A stretch of 35,550 bases of DNA from an uncultured Bacteroidales bacterium (GCA_903901975.1 CAIUTB010000075.1:1-35550), one strand, 5' to 3'; numbered from the stretch's first letter, positions 16,367 to 24,691 are shown. Made by a program: numbers and translations. The notes: generated from the sequence alone by a model not told the origin.

Positions 16367-17002
16367 TTATTCGGTTTTCCAAATCGCCGGGTTTTTACGC
16401 CATTCCTGAAGTGTTTTGATATCATCGGCAGTGATATATTTTGTTGCCAGAGCTTCAGCCAGAACGCCATCATAGTTGCAAAGAGTGGTCAGTTTCACTT
16501 TGGCTGCTTTGAACTTTTGTTCTGCCACAGGAAATCCGTAGGTGAAAATTGCCAACATTCCCAATACTTCTGAACCGTCATTTCGAATAGCTTCCACAGC
16601 CTTCAGACTACTTCCACCGGTTGAGATAAGGTCTTCAATCACTACCACCTTTTGTTTCGGGCGCAAATCGCCTTCAATCATATTTTCCAGTCCATGATCT
16701 TTGGGTGTTGGACGAATGTACACAAAGGGTAATCCCAGGGCATCGGCCACCAAAGCTCCCTGAGCAATAGCACCGGTTGCCACACCGGCAATTACTTCTA
16801 CATCGGGATACATTTCAAGAATCAGGCGAGCCAGTTCTACTTTTATAAATGTGCGGAGTTGCGGATATGAAAGCGTTTTACGGTTATCACAATATATGGG
16901 TGAATTCCATCCCGATGCCCATACAAATGGATTATTGGGTTGCAATTTTACAGCCTTTATTTTCAGTAGTTTTTCAGCTACACTTTTTTCTAATGATTTC
17001 AT
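16367..17002 (-). CDS. pyrE: Orotate phosphoribosyltransferase
   Basis: Joins orotate to PRPP to make orotidine 5'-monophosphate in pyrimidine synthesis; cytoplasmic dimer. It has 211 residues, normal. Characteristic parts are FVWASGWNSPIYCDNRKTLS (26-45), IAGVATGAIAQGALVADALG (71-90), PTPKDHG in the flexible loop and the PRPP motif VVVIEDLISTGGS (119-131) with acidic residues E123 and D124. The ATG at 17002 agrees with the family start. It has its own consensus-like promoter at 17059-17089. The downstream SRPBCC and argH genes are in the same direction and could be read through, but each gap exceeds 100 bases. Confidence 0.96.
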   Translation of the reverse strand: MKSLEKSVAEKLLKIKAVKLQPNNPFVWASGWNSPIYCDNRKTLSYPQLRTFIKVELARLILEMYPDVEVIAGVATGAIAQGALVADALGLPFVYIRPTPKDHGLENMIEGDLRPKQKVVVIEDLISTGGSSLKAVEAIRNDGSEVLGMLAIFTYGFPVAEQKFKAAKVKLTTLCNYDGVLAEALATKYITADDIKTLQEWRKNPAIWKTE

Positions 17003-17058
17003 TTTGAGATATTTTAATGTTTAACAAACAAACAATTCCAGGAATTTTTATTATTTTG

Positions 17059-17089
17059 CAAAAGTACGCAAACAAGTTGAGAATCGAAA
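17059..17089 (-). promoter_or_regulatory. Promoter of pyrE
   Basis: On the minus strand TTTC (17086-17089, one mismatch to TTTG) lies exactly 19 bases from a perfect -7 TACTTTTG (17059-17066). This gives a leader of roughly 50 bases. Confidence 0.6.
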
Positions 17090-17189
17090 CAGTATTAGGT
17101 ATAATCTAAAACATTTTTTAAACAATTCGTATGTATATGTCATGCAATCGGCATTTCAGTATAATTATACCCTTTTTAGCGGTTTATAT

Positions 17190-17576
17190 TCAAAATAAAG
17201 GTGAGAGGAAAGCATCTTCGATATGTTCGATTAGAAAATTCTGACCATGGGGAATAACAGACATGACATCGAAACGGGTTTCACCCTGCCAATCAAACTG
17301 AAATATGTATTCGTGAGTAGCATTGATGATATTTCTTATTTTTCGCTTGGTAATGGCCTCGGCAGGATGTTCAAAGGTTTCGGTAGAGCGGGTTTTAACT
17401 TCAACAACAATCAACATACCCTCCTTTTCGGCAACTATGTCAAGCTCCAGCTTACCAGCTGCACCTGAAGGAGTAGAATTATGCCAGTTGGTATGGCGGA
17501 TAGTATATCCTTTTTCACGAAGATAGGCTTGAGCACGCTCTTCTCCCAAATTCCCTAATTCATTATGTTCTGCCAT
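17190..17576 (-). CDS. yraN: YraN/UPF0102 family endonuclease-like protein
   Basis: A 128-residue protein with the YraN arrangement: G8-x2-G-E-E-R-A helix (NLGEERAQAYLREKGY), then KLELDIVAEKEGMLIVVEVKTR. The predicted PD-(D/E)xK-type site is D46, E59 and K61. The family is Holliday-junction-resolvase-like in fold, but its cellular role is poorly defined. The residues SGAAGKLE replace the shorter 'RCRGGE' turn of many homologues. The leader directly upstream consists of the repeated word ATTAACCATT, ending 7 bases from the ATG. The same 25-mer precedes tag in this window. Confidence 0.88.
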   Translation of the reverse strand: MAEHNELGNLGEERAQAYLREKGYTIRHTNWHNSTPSGAAGKLELDIVAEKEGMLIVVEVKTRSTETFEHPAEAITKRKIRNIINATHEYIFQFDWQGETRFDVMSVIPHGQNFLIEHIEDAFLSPLF

Positions 17577-17583
17577 TTGTTTT

Positions 17584-17608
17584 AATGGTTAATGATTAAT
17601 GGTTAATG
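17584..17608 (-). repeat. 25-bp ATTAACCATT-type repeat upstream of yraN
   Basis: On the minus strand this reads CATTAACCATTAATC followed by ATTAACCATT. It is identical over 25 bases to plus-strand 21576-21600 upstream of tag. Further degenerate TTGATAATTGA words follow to about 17645. Confidence 0.8.
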
Positions 17609-17715
17609 ATAAATGATAATTGGAAATTGATAATTGATAATTGCAAATTCATTGATTTAAAATGGCAAAAATACAGTTTTTTGTTATAATGTCGTTAAAA
17701 TCGCTCAGATAATAT

Positions 17716-17723
17716 TATTTTTG
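17716..17723 (+). promoter_or_regulatory. -7 box of the small RHH-like gene
   Basis: TATTTTTG matches TAnnTTTG, 19 bases upstream of the ATG at 17743. Transcription would begin close to 17730, leaving a very short leader. No -33 TTTG is evident at the usual distance. Confidence 0.45.
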
Positions 17724-17742
17724 TGCGAAATAAAAGAATCGT

Positions 17743-17952
17743 ATGGCAAAAAAGAATTCAATTCCGGCTTCACAACGTAATTCACTACGCATTCACCGAC
17801 AGATTTTCACCCTTAACGATGAAGAAAATAAGGTGCTGAACCGTTACATTGCCAAGTACAAGGTGCAAAACAAATCAAAGTTTATACGGGAAACTCTTAT
17901 GCTTAATATTCTCCGAAAAATGGAAGAGGACCATCCGACATTGTTTGATTAG
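17743..17952 (+). CDS. Small basic protein, ribbon-helix-helix-like
   Basis: A 69-residue basic protein. After a lysine/serine-rich N-terminus (MAKKNSIPASQRN) comes a possible beta-strand (HRQIFTLN) and two helices (DEENKVLNRYIAKYKV and NKSKFIRETLMLNILRKM). This is the layout of ribbon-helix-helix DNA-binding proteins; the phrase KSKFIRETL recalls MobC/RHH accessory proteins. I know similar short proteins as conserved and unnamed in Bacteroidales. A promoter -7 box sits just upstream. rmuC starts 51 bases later in the same direction and could be co-transcribed, but the functions need not be related. DNA binding is inference from pattern only. Confidence 0.6.
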   Translation: MAKKNSIPASQRNSLRIHRQIFTLNDEENKVLNRYIAKYKVQNKSKFIRETLMLNILRKMEEDHPTLFD

Positions 17953-18002
17953 ACCCCCAATCCACCTAAAAGGCTTTAAGAATTATTTTAAATAAAAAAT
18001 TT

Positions 18003-19340
18003 ATGGAATATCTTTTAATAGTTTTCGCGTTGGCAGTTGGTTTTCTATCGGCCTGGATAATTTTGTCCCGGAGACAGAGTAATGTACAAAAGTCGCTGGA
18101 AATCAACGAAAAAAACCTTACTGACACTTTGAACGAAGTCAACACAAACCTTCGGGTGTCTGAAGAAAAACTGAAAAATAAAGCAGAAGAGATGGATCGT
18201 ATCCTGCTGGAACAGGCACAACAACAGGAACTTGCCAACAATCGTGGCATGGAAGTTGCAACGCTGAAAACCGTCAACGAAAATCTGGCAGAAAAACTCG
18301 AAAATCAGAAAAGCGAAATAGAAAATCTTCAAAAACGCTTAACTACTGAGTTTGAGAATATAGCCACCAAGATTTTAAAGGAACGTTCGGACGAATTTTC
18401 AGTTTCCAATCATAAAAATCTAAGCGAAATTCTCAACCCCCTGAAGGAACGGATTTTGAACTTTGAGAAAAAGGTTGATGAAACATACGATAAAGAATTA
18501 CGCGATAAAATAAGCTTACGGGAAGAAGTCCGGAAATTGACTGAACTCAATACCCGGGTAAGCGAAGAAGCGAATAACCTGACTAAAGCCCTGAAAGGTG
18601 ATGTGAAAAAGCAAGGGAATTGGGGCGAGGTAATTTTGGAACGTGTGTTGGAACGGTCGGGATTGACAAAGGGACAGGAATATGAGCGTGAAGAAGTAGT
18701 TGAAGGGAATGATGCGAATGTGCAGCGACCCGATGTGATTATCCATTTACCGGATAATAAACATATTATTATCGATTCAAAAGTTTCGTTGGTGGCTTAT
18801 GAACGACTGATGTCGGCTGATACGGACGAACAAAGGGTGTCATACCTGAAAGATCATGTCAACTCCTTACGAAGCCATGTGAAGTTGCTGAGTGAAAAAA
18901 ATTATCAGAATGCGCAAAATCTGAATACACCTGATTTTGTGTTGATGTTTTTGCCCATTGAAGCATCATTTTCAGTCGCAGTTCAGGGTGACAGCGATAT
19001 TTTTGCTTATGCCTGGGAGCGCAAGATTGTGATTGTGAGTCCAACCACTTTATTGGCAACCCTGCGAACCATTTCTTCGATTTGGAAACAAGAAAACCAA
19101 ACCAAGAATGCACAGGAAATTGCCCGGCTAAGTGGGGCATTATACGACAAATTTATTGGTTTTGCCGAAGATATGGCAAAGATCAAAGCCAATATCGACC
19201 GCACTTCAAGCGCATACGACGATGCGATGAAAAAAATGAAAGACGGTAGCGGAAACATTATCCGAACGGCCGAGAAAATAAAAGAACTGGGCGCAAAAAC
19301 AGGCAACAAATCGCTGCCGGCCGGTTTTGAAAATTCCTGA
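18003..19340 (+). CDS. rmuC: DNA recombination protein RmuC
   Basis: A 445-residue inner-membrane-anchored, nuclease-like protein that limits recombination at inverted repeats in E. coli. There is one N-terminal membrane helix (about 3-21), then a long coiled coil (about 30-195, rich in E, K, N, L) and the RmuC domain (about 140-430). Conserved landmarks are KKQGNWGEVILERVLE (202-217), QRPDVIIHLPDNKHIIIDSK with D244, D258 and K260 of the predicted PD-(D/E)xK site, and VIVSPTTLLATLRTI. The ATG at 18003 places the membrane helix at the very start, as in the family. A weak terminator overlaps its stop codon. The window's many palindromes make the family role an interesting coincidence, nothing more. 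Confidence 0.93.
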   Translation: MEYLLIVFALAVGFLSAWIILSRRQSNVQKSLEINEKNLTDTLNEVNTNLRVSEEKLKNKAEEMDRILLEQAQQQELANNRGMEVATLKTVNENLAEKLENQKSEIENLQKRLTTEFENIATKILKERSDEFSVSNHKNLSEILNPLKERILNFEKKVDETYDKELRDKISLREEVRKLTELNTRVSEEANNLTKALKGDVKKQGNWGEVILERVLERSGLTKGQEYEREEVVEGNDANVQRPDVIIHLPDNKHIIIDSKVSLVAYERLMSADTDEQRVSYLKDHVNSLRSHVKLLSEKNYQNAQNLNTPDFVLMFLPIEASFSVAVQGDSDIFAYAWERKIVIVSPTTLLATLRTISSIWKQENQTKNAQEIARLSGALYDKFIGFAEDMAKIKANIDRTSSAYDDAMKKMKDGSGNIIRTAEKIKELGAKTGNKSLPAGFENS

Positions 19341-19368
19341 TAAATGTTGATTACTTTATCAGTTTTTA
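19338..19368 (+). terminator. Weak terminator at the end of rmuC
   Basis: TGATAAA (starting with the stop codon) pairs with TTTATCA (19355-19361) over a 10-base loop, followed by GTTTTTAA. The stem is short and AT-rich. Confidence 0.4.
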
Positions 19369-19390
19369 AAGTTAATATTTTTAATTGGAT

Positions 19391-20890
19391 ATGAAGTTTA
19401 AGGTATTTAGTTTCGTTGTATTTTTGATGTTTATTTATCAGCTTAGGGCTGCTGAGTTGGGCTCACTTCCTGCTTACGAAAACAAATCCGCGTCAACCGG
19501 CCTCAATATCGACAGTTTGGTTCAGAACGCGTTAAGCGATACAGCCTCTAAACCTACAGAAAAAAAGGCTCAAACGAAGGTCATTACAATTTCAAAATCT
19601 GATTTGGAGGAGCTTAGCAACAGAGGTCTTGTAAGAACAAGTAGCCTCACTCCAACTACCAATACAAAAATCAGTTCAACTGACTCAATAAGTTTGCAAA
19701 AAACAGAAGATTTCAAGATTGATTCTATTCTTTTACTGGCCAATCCCTTCTTTATCGAATTAGTTTACAACGGTTTAAGCAATAAGGAAAAACCAACTGC
19801 AAAGACTGACCTGAAGGCATTAATTTACGGAAAAAAAGTTCAACTTGTTTCAAATCAACCGACCGATAAACAAACATCCCTTGATGAAATAATTGTACAA
19901 TTGCGCAATGAAGCCCGTGATCAGATTACCCGAAATGCGGCAAATCTTTATATAATGAGCTTCGATCAATTGCCCGATCCAGGTGGTAACAGCACACGGT
20001 TCATTGCAAGAAAACCGATTACGAACGTTGAATTTGAGAATGAAGATGAAGTTCCGATACGAACCCGAAGACTTGTGGTAAAGAATCCGCAACTCGGACC
20101 GTGGCAATATAAAGTCAATTCTCTGGCACAGTTTTCCGAAAGTGTCATTTCCGCTAATTGGTATCAGGGTGGTAACTCCAATCTTGCCGTGTTAGGTATT
20201 TTAAACGGTCAGCTTAGCTATGATGATAAGAAAAATATTCAATGGGATAATTCAGCCGAATGGCGAATGGGATTTGTATCGATAACCGACCAAACCAATA
20301 ATAAATTCTATGTGGTCACCAATGACGACGTACTAAAAATCAACAGCAAACTGGGGATAAAAGCAGGTGGAAATTTCTTTTATAGTGGTTCAGTCGATTG
20401 TTCCACTCAATTTTTCAATGCCTATAAAGGGATTGATTTTATCAACACGAAAGGCTCGTTTCTGACACCTATCCGTTTGAGTATTAATGGCGGGCTTGAT
20501 TACAAGTACAAAAAAATATGGTCCTTATTAGTTTCTCCGATTTCCTATAAATTCATTTATTTAAACAATCCCCTGGTTGATCCAAATCTATTTGGGATTA
20601 AAACCGGCGAAAATAAACTGAGCGAAATCGGTAGTTCGTTGAAAGTGATTTATTCAAATCAAGTTACACCTAATATACAACTCGATTCTAAATTTTTGTT
20701 CTATACCAACTATCAAAAGGTCGAAATCGATTGGGAAATTGTGGCTAATATGACTATCAACCGCTTTTTATCCACCCGTATTTCATTCAATCCCCGCTAT
20801 GACAACACGATAATTGAGAAAGATGGTTCGGTGGCAAAACTACAATTTAAGCAATTCCTGAGTGTGGGATTTTCCCACAAATTCTTATAA
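19391..20890 (+). CDS. DUF3078 outer-membrane beta-barrel-like protein
   Basis: A 499-residue secreted protein from the ATG at 19391; the TTG at 19385 is less likely. A signal peptide is clear: MKFKVFSFVVFLMFIYQLRAAEL, cut near A20-A21. Residues about 30-225 form a variable periplasmic-type segment rich in S, T, K. The C-terminal about 270 residues match the DUF3078 family of Bacteroidota: GPWQYKVNSLAQFSESVIS, NWYQGGNSNLAVLGILNG, then repeated amphipathic strands (WDNSAEWRMGFVSI, LKINSKLGIKAGGNFFYSG) ending in an aromatic residue region (SVGFSHKFL). This fits an outer-membrane barrel. Function unknown. Its last 6 bases overlap the convergent HD-domain gene. Confidence 0.82.
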   Translation: MKFKVFSFVVFLMFIYQLRAAELGSLPAYENKSASTGLNIDSLVQNALSDTASKPTEKKAQTKVITISKSDLEELSNRGLVRTSSLTPTTNTKISSTDSISLQKTEDFKIDSILLLANPFFIELVYNGLSNKEKPTAKTDLKALIYGKKVQLVSNQPTDKQTSLDEIIVQLRNEARDQITRNAANLYIMSFDQLPDPGGNSTRFIARKPITNVEFENEDEVPIRTRRLVVKNPQLGPWQYKVNSLAQFSESVISANWYQGGNSNLAVLGILNGQLSYDDKKNIQWDNSAEWRMGFVSITDQTNNKFYVVTNDDVLKINSKLGIKAGGNFFYSGSVDCSTQFFNAYKGIDFINTKGSFLTPIRLSINGGLDYKYKKIWSLLVSPISYKFIYLNNPLVDPNLFGIKTGENKLSEIGSSLKVIYSNQVTPNIQLDSKFLFYTNYQKVEIDWEIVANMTINRFLSTRISFNPRYDNTIIEKDGSVAKLQFKQFLSVGFSHKFL

Positions 20891-21448
20891 ATCATTTTCG
20901 AAAAGGTTTTTCCACTCATTGAATTTCTGAACTTCCAACACTCCATAACGTCCCAGATATTCCCGGATTCTTTCAATCGAATGAGTTTTGTGTAACTGCG
21001 TTTTTGAATAAAACTTATCAGCATAACAAATCAGCTGCTCTTCCATGCTCACCGGGAGCATATCACGCTGTGGCAAAGGCAGATTACTTCGTTGAATCAT
21101 TTCAAGCGAAAGGCCTACACCGGTATGCCGTTCACAAACCAACGCATGTTTTGGCAGATTTTCAGCTCGCAACAGATCGGCACCTAAATAACCATGTTGA
21201 ATGTATTGATGCGGTCCATGACAATGAATACGGGGCGCATCGCACTGAAAAATACCAATATCGTGTAGCAAGGCTGCTTCGGCAAGGAATTGCACATCTA
21301 GTCCGAACCCGGGATGACGTTCCGCAATTTGCAGGGCTTTGTCTCTCACCTGCTCGCTGTGAACAACCAACACCTGATAAATCTCTGTTCCCTGCGGATA
21401 GTATTTCCGGATAATCTGATATGGATCAAAAACTAATTCACAATTCAT
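20885..21448 (-). CDS. HD-domain metal-dependent phosphohydrolase
   Basis: A 187-residue soluble protein of the HDIG group. The HD metal site is complete: H30 (VVHSEQVRDKAL), H62-D63 (LLHDIGIFQ) and D144 (CYADKFYSK), with additional histidines H85 (IQHGYLGADLL) and H108 (ERHTGVG) as in HD-hydrolases with a second metal. Such proteins hydrolyse nucleotide or phosphate substrates; the exact one is unknown. It is convergent with the DUF3078 gene, overlapping by 6 bases, so it is probably transcribed alone. The start ATG at 21448 is followed by MNCELVFDPYQIIRKYYP, a normal beginning for the family. Confidence 0.88.
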   Translation of the reverse strand: MNCELVFDPYQIIRKYYPQGTEIYQVLVVHSEQVRDKALQIAERHPGFGLDVQFLAEAALLHDIGIFQCDAPRIHCHGPHQYIQHGYLGADLLRAENLPKHALVCERHTGVGLSLEMIQRSNLPLPQRDMLPVSMEEQLICYADKFYSKTQLHKTHSIERIREYLGRYGVLEVQKFNEWKNLFENDL

Positions 21449-21575
21449 AATTCACAATGCTTAATTGCTCGAAACAACAACTACTAACAAATAACAAGCA
21501 AATTTACAACATTTATGAGTGAAAATTCTTTTCTTTGCAAAGAAAATCTTTATGAATCCAATATTATGCATTGTC

Positions 21576-21621
21576 CATTAACCATTAATCATTAACCATT
21601 GACCATTAATCATTAACCATT
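21576..21621 (+). repeat. ATTAACCATT-type repeat upstream of tag
   Basis: The 25-mer at 21576-21600 is identical to the element upstream of yraN in the same orientation relative to the gene. It is followed by a partial second copy (GACCATTAATCATTAACCATT) reaching to 8 bases before the tag ATG at 21629. Confidence 0.8.
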
Positions 21622-21628
21622 GCTCTTC

Positions 21629-22189
21629 ATGAATTATAAATTAACTGATTGTAGCTGGCCGGGACAAGACGAACTAATGCTCCGATACCACAATGAAGAA
21701 TGGGGCGTAGCACTTCATGATGACCGAAAATTATTTGAGTTTATGGTGCTGGATGCCTTTCAGGCAGGGCTTACCTGGAAAATAATACTTCACAAGCGAG
21801 AGAATTTTCGCAACGTGTTTGATAATTTCGAACCGGAGAAAGTGGCATTGTACAACGAAGACAAAATACAGGAACTTATGCAGGACCCTTCCATAGTTCG
21901 TAATCAGGCCAAAATCCGGACAACCGTAAGCAATGCTCAGGCTTTTTTACGCGTTCAAGCCGAATTCGGAACATTCGACCGCTATATCTGGCAATTCACT
22001 AACGGAAAAATCCTTATGAATCATCCTACTTTCAATGCCGGAATTCCGGCCAAATCAGCCGAATCGGATGCCATGAGCAAGGATTTAATACAACGTGGTT
22101 TTAAGTTTGTTGGTTCTACCATCTGCTATGCTTTTATGCAGGCTGCAGGCATGGTGAACGACCATTTGGAAGGATGTCTTTATAAATAA
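21629..22189 (+). CDS. tag: DNA-3-methyladenine glycosylase I
   Basis: Removes 3-methyladenine from DNA in base-excision repair; cytoplasmic. It has 186 residues from the ATG at 21629; the TTG at 21620 would lie in the repeat leader. The structural zinc ligands are all present with E. coli Tag spacing: C8 and H21 near the start, H179 and C183 near the end. The base-recognition pocket has Y20 and W50. At the position of E. coli E38 there is D42 (VLDAFQAGLTW), a conservative change in a base-contacting residue. The rest (FDRYIWQF, MSKDLIQRGFKFVGSTICYAFMQAAGMVNDH) is canonical. The leader is made of repeat words; a short direct repeat follows the stop. Confidence 0.95.
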   Translation: MNYKLTDCSWPGQDELMLRYHNEEWGVALHDDRKLFEFMVLDAFQAGLTWKIILHKRENFRNVFDNFEPEKVALYNEDKIQELMQDPSIVRNQAKIRTTVSNAQAFLRVQAEFGTFDRYIWQFTNGKILMNHPTFNAGIPAKSAESDAMSKDLIQRGFKFVGSTICYAFMQAAGMVNDHLEGCLYK

Positions 22190-22190
22190 G

Positions 22191-22218
22191 TTTATAGTCG
22201 GCAGTTTATAGTCGGCAG
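22191..22218. repeat. 14-bp direct repeat after tag
   Basis: TTTATAGTCGGCAG occurs twice in tandem (22191-22204, 22205-22218), directly after the tag stop. The rest of the gap to 22391 contains no gene or clear structure. Confidence 0.7.
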
Positions 22219-22391
22219 AAAAAAAAGAAAATACCTTAATTCAGCTCATTGATGGCTTTGAAAATCCCATGCATGTAAGACTTCGAATATTAGCGCATTT
22301 CGGAATAGCAAATCCTTGTATTGGTTATTTGCTCCATCTCTGGAAGTTATGAATAATATCGGGCTAACTTTCTCCAGGCTTAGTTGCCTTG

Positions 22392-23075
22392 TTAACTGAT
22401 TATCATCATCTTTACACCTAACCCAATTCTGCTCTCTAATTTCACATTTTTATCCTGATTGAGGTATTTCCGTAGTCGTGTTATCGTGTTATTCAACGAA
22501 CCATCTTTCAATTTAGAATTATTCTCATTCCACACTGACTTAATAATATCTTCTCGTGAAAGATATTTATCGGTATTCTTACACAATAAAGCCAATACCG
22601 CCGACTCGCAATTATTCAACCGAATTTTATCAAATTCGTAAATCAACGACTGCTCATCGGGTAAAAAGCGAAAATGACCTATGGATATAGGTTCAGATTT
22701 TTTTGTCGTCTTTTCATTCAAGTCCAACAGATTAGCTAATCTCATCTCTACTTCCATCAGCTTGTATGGTTTACGCACATAATCTGAATTTCCGATGCTT
22801 AGCCCTGTTTTAAAATCAATATTTTCGTCGCGCGAGGTGGTAAATAAAATAGGCGTATTGTTTTCTAAACGAATTAATTTGGCTATTTCAAAGCCATCCA
22901 ATACTCCGTTTAGCATCACGTCTAATATAACAATATCCGGTTTAAATTCCTGAAATTTTTCCAGTGCTTTTTTATCGTTGGTCAGATACTCTACCAGATA
23001 ATCCTGCATTTCTAATGCTCCGGCTAGTGTAGTACCCAGATTTACATCGTCTTCAACAAGTAAAATTCTTTTCAT
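22392..23075 (-). CDS. OmpR-family response regulator
   Basis: A 227-residue two-component response regulator. The receiver domain (about 1-118) has the acidic pocket E8-D9-D10, the phospho-acceptor D52 (VILDVML), T80 and K102 (VRKPYK). The C-terminal winged helix (about 130-225) is of the OmpR/PhoB type (YLSREDIIKSVWNENN, LNNTITRLRKYLN). Members bind tandem direct repeats with about 11-bp spacing, and two such arrays occur upstream of the kinase gene and of the GG-peptide gene in this window. It lies 135 bases downstream of the kinase gene, separated by a mini-hairpin array, so the kinase-regulator mRNA probably carries these hairpins between its cistrons. It is the likely direct regulator of the 24928-33711 locus (inference). 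Confidence 0.93.
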   Translation of the reverse strand: MKRILLVEDDVNLGTTLAGALEMQDYLVEYLTNDKKALEKFQEFKPDIVILDVMLNGVLDGFEIAKLIRLENNTPILFTTSRDENIDFKTGLSIGNSDYVRKPYKLMEVEMRLANLLDLNEKTTKKSEPISIGHFRFLPDEQSLIYEFDKIRLNNCESAVLALLCKNTDKYLSREDIIKSVWNENNSKLKDGSLNNTITRLRKYLNQDKNVKLESRIGLGVKMMIIS

Positions 23076-23093
23076 TTCATATTTTATTTAGTC

Positions 23094-23210
23094 GCTTCGC
23101 TCCTGATATTTACTCACTTCGTTCGAGATATTACAGCGAAGCTAATAACGCCCGAAGGGCAAATATCACACGCAGTGTAAATATCGCCGAAGGCTAATAA
23201 CAGCGAAGCT
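23094..23210. repeat. Array of GNA-loop mini-hairpins between kinase and regulator genes
   Basis: Short palindromes with three-base GAA or GCA centres are strung together: AGCGAAGCT (23135-23143), GCCCGAAGGGC (23150-23160), ACACGCAGTGT (23168-23178), GCCGAAGGC (23186-23194), AGCGAAGCT (23202-23210). An inverse GCTTCGC lies at 23094-23100. Six-to-eight-base AT linkers (TAATAAC, AAATATC) separate them. The last abuts the kinase stop codon. GCGAAGC is known as an exceptionally stable DNA mini-hairpin. Confidence 0.75.
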
Positions 23211-24584
23211 TTATCCCGGCAACGACACACTAAACTTCGTCCCTTCTCCCGAATGGCTTTCTACTGCTACCTCACCACGGTGTTTTTCCACAATGGTTTT
23301 TACATAGTTTAATCCTATGCCGAAACCGTTTATTTTCGTATTTTCAGTATGTGCCCGGTTGTATTTATCAAATATCATGGGCAGTTTTTCTTCAGGGATA
23401 CCGTATCCATTGTCTTTTATGGATACTACAATCCATCGATCGGATTTACTGACATTAATAACAATCAAAACTTCATTGCCTGAATATTTGATGGCATTAT
23501 CAATCAGATTAGCAAAACACTGGCACAGCAAATTAGCATCAGCTCTAACCGAAACATCCGATGTTTCATAAACCGTTTGAATTTCCACTTTTTTTACCGG
23601 ATAGCTCACGAACTTAGCCCTTAACTCTTCGAAAAGCTCAGTGAGATTGACGGGTTCTTTATTAAGTGTAAGCAAACCTTCTTCTATTTTGGTCAATGCC
23701 ATTATCATGTTTATGGTATTATTCAGTTCGGCAGTAGCATTTATGGAGTGATTTACCAACAACTCGTGTTTGGATTTATCTTCACTAAAAGCCGGGAGCG
23801 AAAGGCAATCCAGATTAAACGACAAGCTGGCTACGGGACGCTTTAACTCATGCGCTATAGTACTCAAAAAGTCATTCTTAAATGCAACCAATTGCTTTTG
23901 TTTAGCTAATATACGCTGTAAGTACCCGAAAGCAAGAAAACAGATAATGGAGAATACAAGCGTTGCGAACAACATTAACCCCATACGTTTGATTATAATG
24001 CCGAAAGGATTAATTAAAACCAATTGAAGTGATTTCTTATTTTCAAAATCTGTACGAAGATTCTGAGATGAAAGAGAAAAAACAGAAGAGTTATTCCCTT
24101 TTTTTGATTGTTCAATAACCTTTGATGTTATAGGATTTACTAATTTAATCTGATAGTCAGCATGAATACCCCTTGATATAAGTATACCGCCAACTATACT
24201 ATCCAGCTTTTTTATATTAATAGGTATTTTTTTACTTGTATATTCATTTATAGCTATATTAATTAAACTCATATAATCATCCTTATTTATGTTCATTTTG
24301 TCAAAATTGTAGGATGCCAAAACTTTTTCATTAGATCTTACACTTGCTGGAGGCCTTATAGTATCGATTGAGTTCTTATGGTTATTGGATATTTTACTGT
24401 GTTTATAAGTTCTTATATTAAGTTCTTTTTTGAAAGCTTCTTGAATAATTGCATCCGATTCCCGAACAAGACCTGCACGGGTAGTTTGATAATAATCATA
24501 TACTAAAAATGTCTGTGTTCCCAAAATCAGTAAAAGACTAATAGCAGCAATGTAGGTAATTTGTTTTGGTGTGATCGACTTCAT
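23211..24584 (-). CDS. Membrane sensor histidine kinase
   Basis: A 457-residue inner-membrane sensor. TM1 is about 9-29 and TM2 about 200-221, enclosing a periplasmic sensor domain of about 170 residues with no recognised fold. There is no HAMP; TM2 runs directly into a short helix and the HisKA domain with phospho-acceptor H245 in NDFLSTIAHELKRPVASL. The HATPase_c domain (about 345-457) has an N box (CQCFANLIDNAIKYS), G1 (DNGYGIPEEKLPMIFDKY) and G2 (INGFGIGLNYVKTIVEKH). It precedes its partner OmpR-type regulator on the same strand. Direct repeats 24651-24691, 66-107 bases upstream of its start, suggest autoregulation. The signal is unknown; proximity to the GG-peptide gene makes peptide or envelope sensing an attractive guess only. 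Confidence 0.93.
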   Translation of the reverse strand: MKSITPKQITYIAAISLLLILGTQTFLVYDYYQTTRAGLVRESDAIIQEAFKKELNIRTYKHSKISNNHKNSIDTIRPPASVRSNEKVLASYNFDKMNINKDDYMSLINIAINEYTSKKIPINIKKLDSIVGGILISRGIHADYQIKLVNPITSKVIEQSKKGNNSSVFSLSSQNLRTDFENKKSLQLVLINPFGIIIKRMGLMLFATLVFSIICFLAFGYLQRILAKQKQLVAFKNDFLSTIAHELKRPVASLSFNLDCLSLPAFSEDKSKHELLVNHSINATAELNNTINMIMALTKIEEGLLTLNKEPVNLTELFEELRAKFVSYPVKKVEIQTVYETSDVSVRADANLLCQCFANLIDNAIKYSGNEVLIVINVSKSDRWIVVSIKDNGYGIPEEKLPMIFDKYNRAHTENTKINGFGIGLNYVKTIVEKHRGEVAVESHSGEGTKFSVSLPG

Positions 24585-24650
24585 TTTTCGGTTCTGTTTA
24601 TATTTTTAAAACACTCAATTTTGAATCTGAATTGTTTAGCCCCAACAGCA

Positions 24651-24691
24651 TCTAACAAGCTTCTAACAAGTTCTAAAATGTTTCTGTAAAC
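24651..24691 (-). promoter_or_regulatory. Phased direct repeats upstream of the sensor kinase gene
   Basis: On the plus strand TCTAACAAG occurs at 24651 and 24662, a degenerate TCTAAAATG at 24672 and TCTGTAAAC at 24683: steps of 11, 10 and 11 bases. Read toward the kinase the word is CTTGTTAGA. This is the layout of OmpR/PhoB-type binding sites. I see no good -7 box at the matching distance downstream. Confidence 0.55.
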
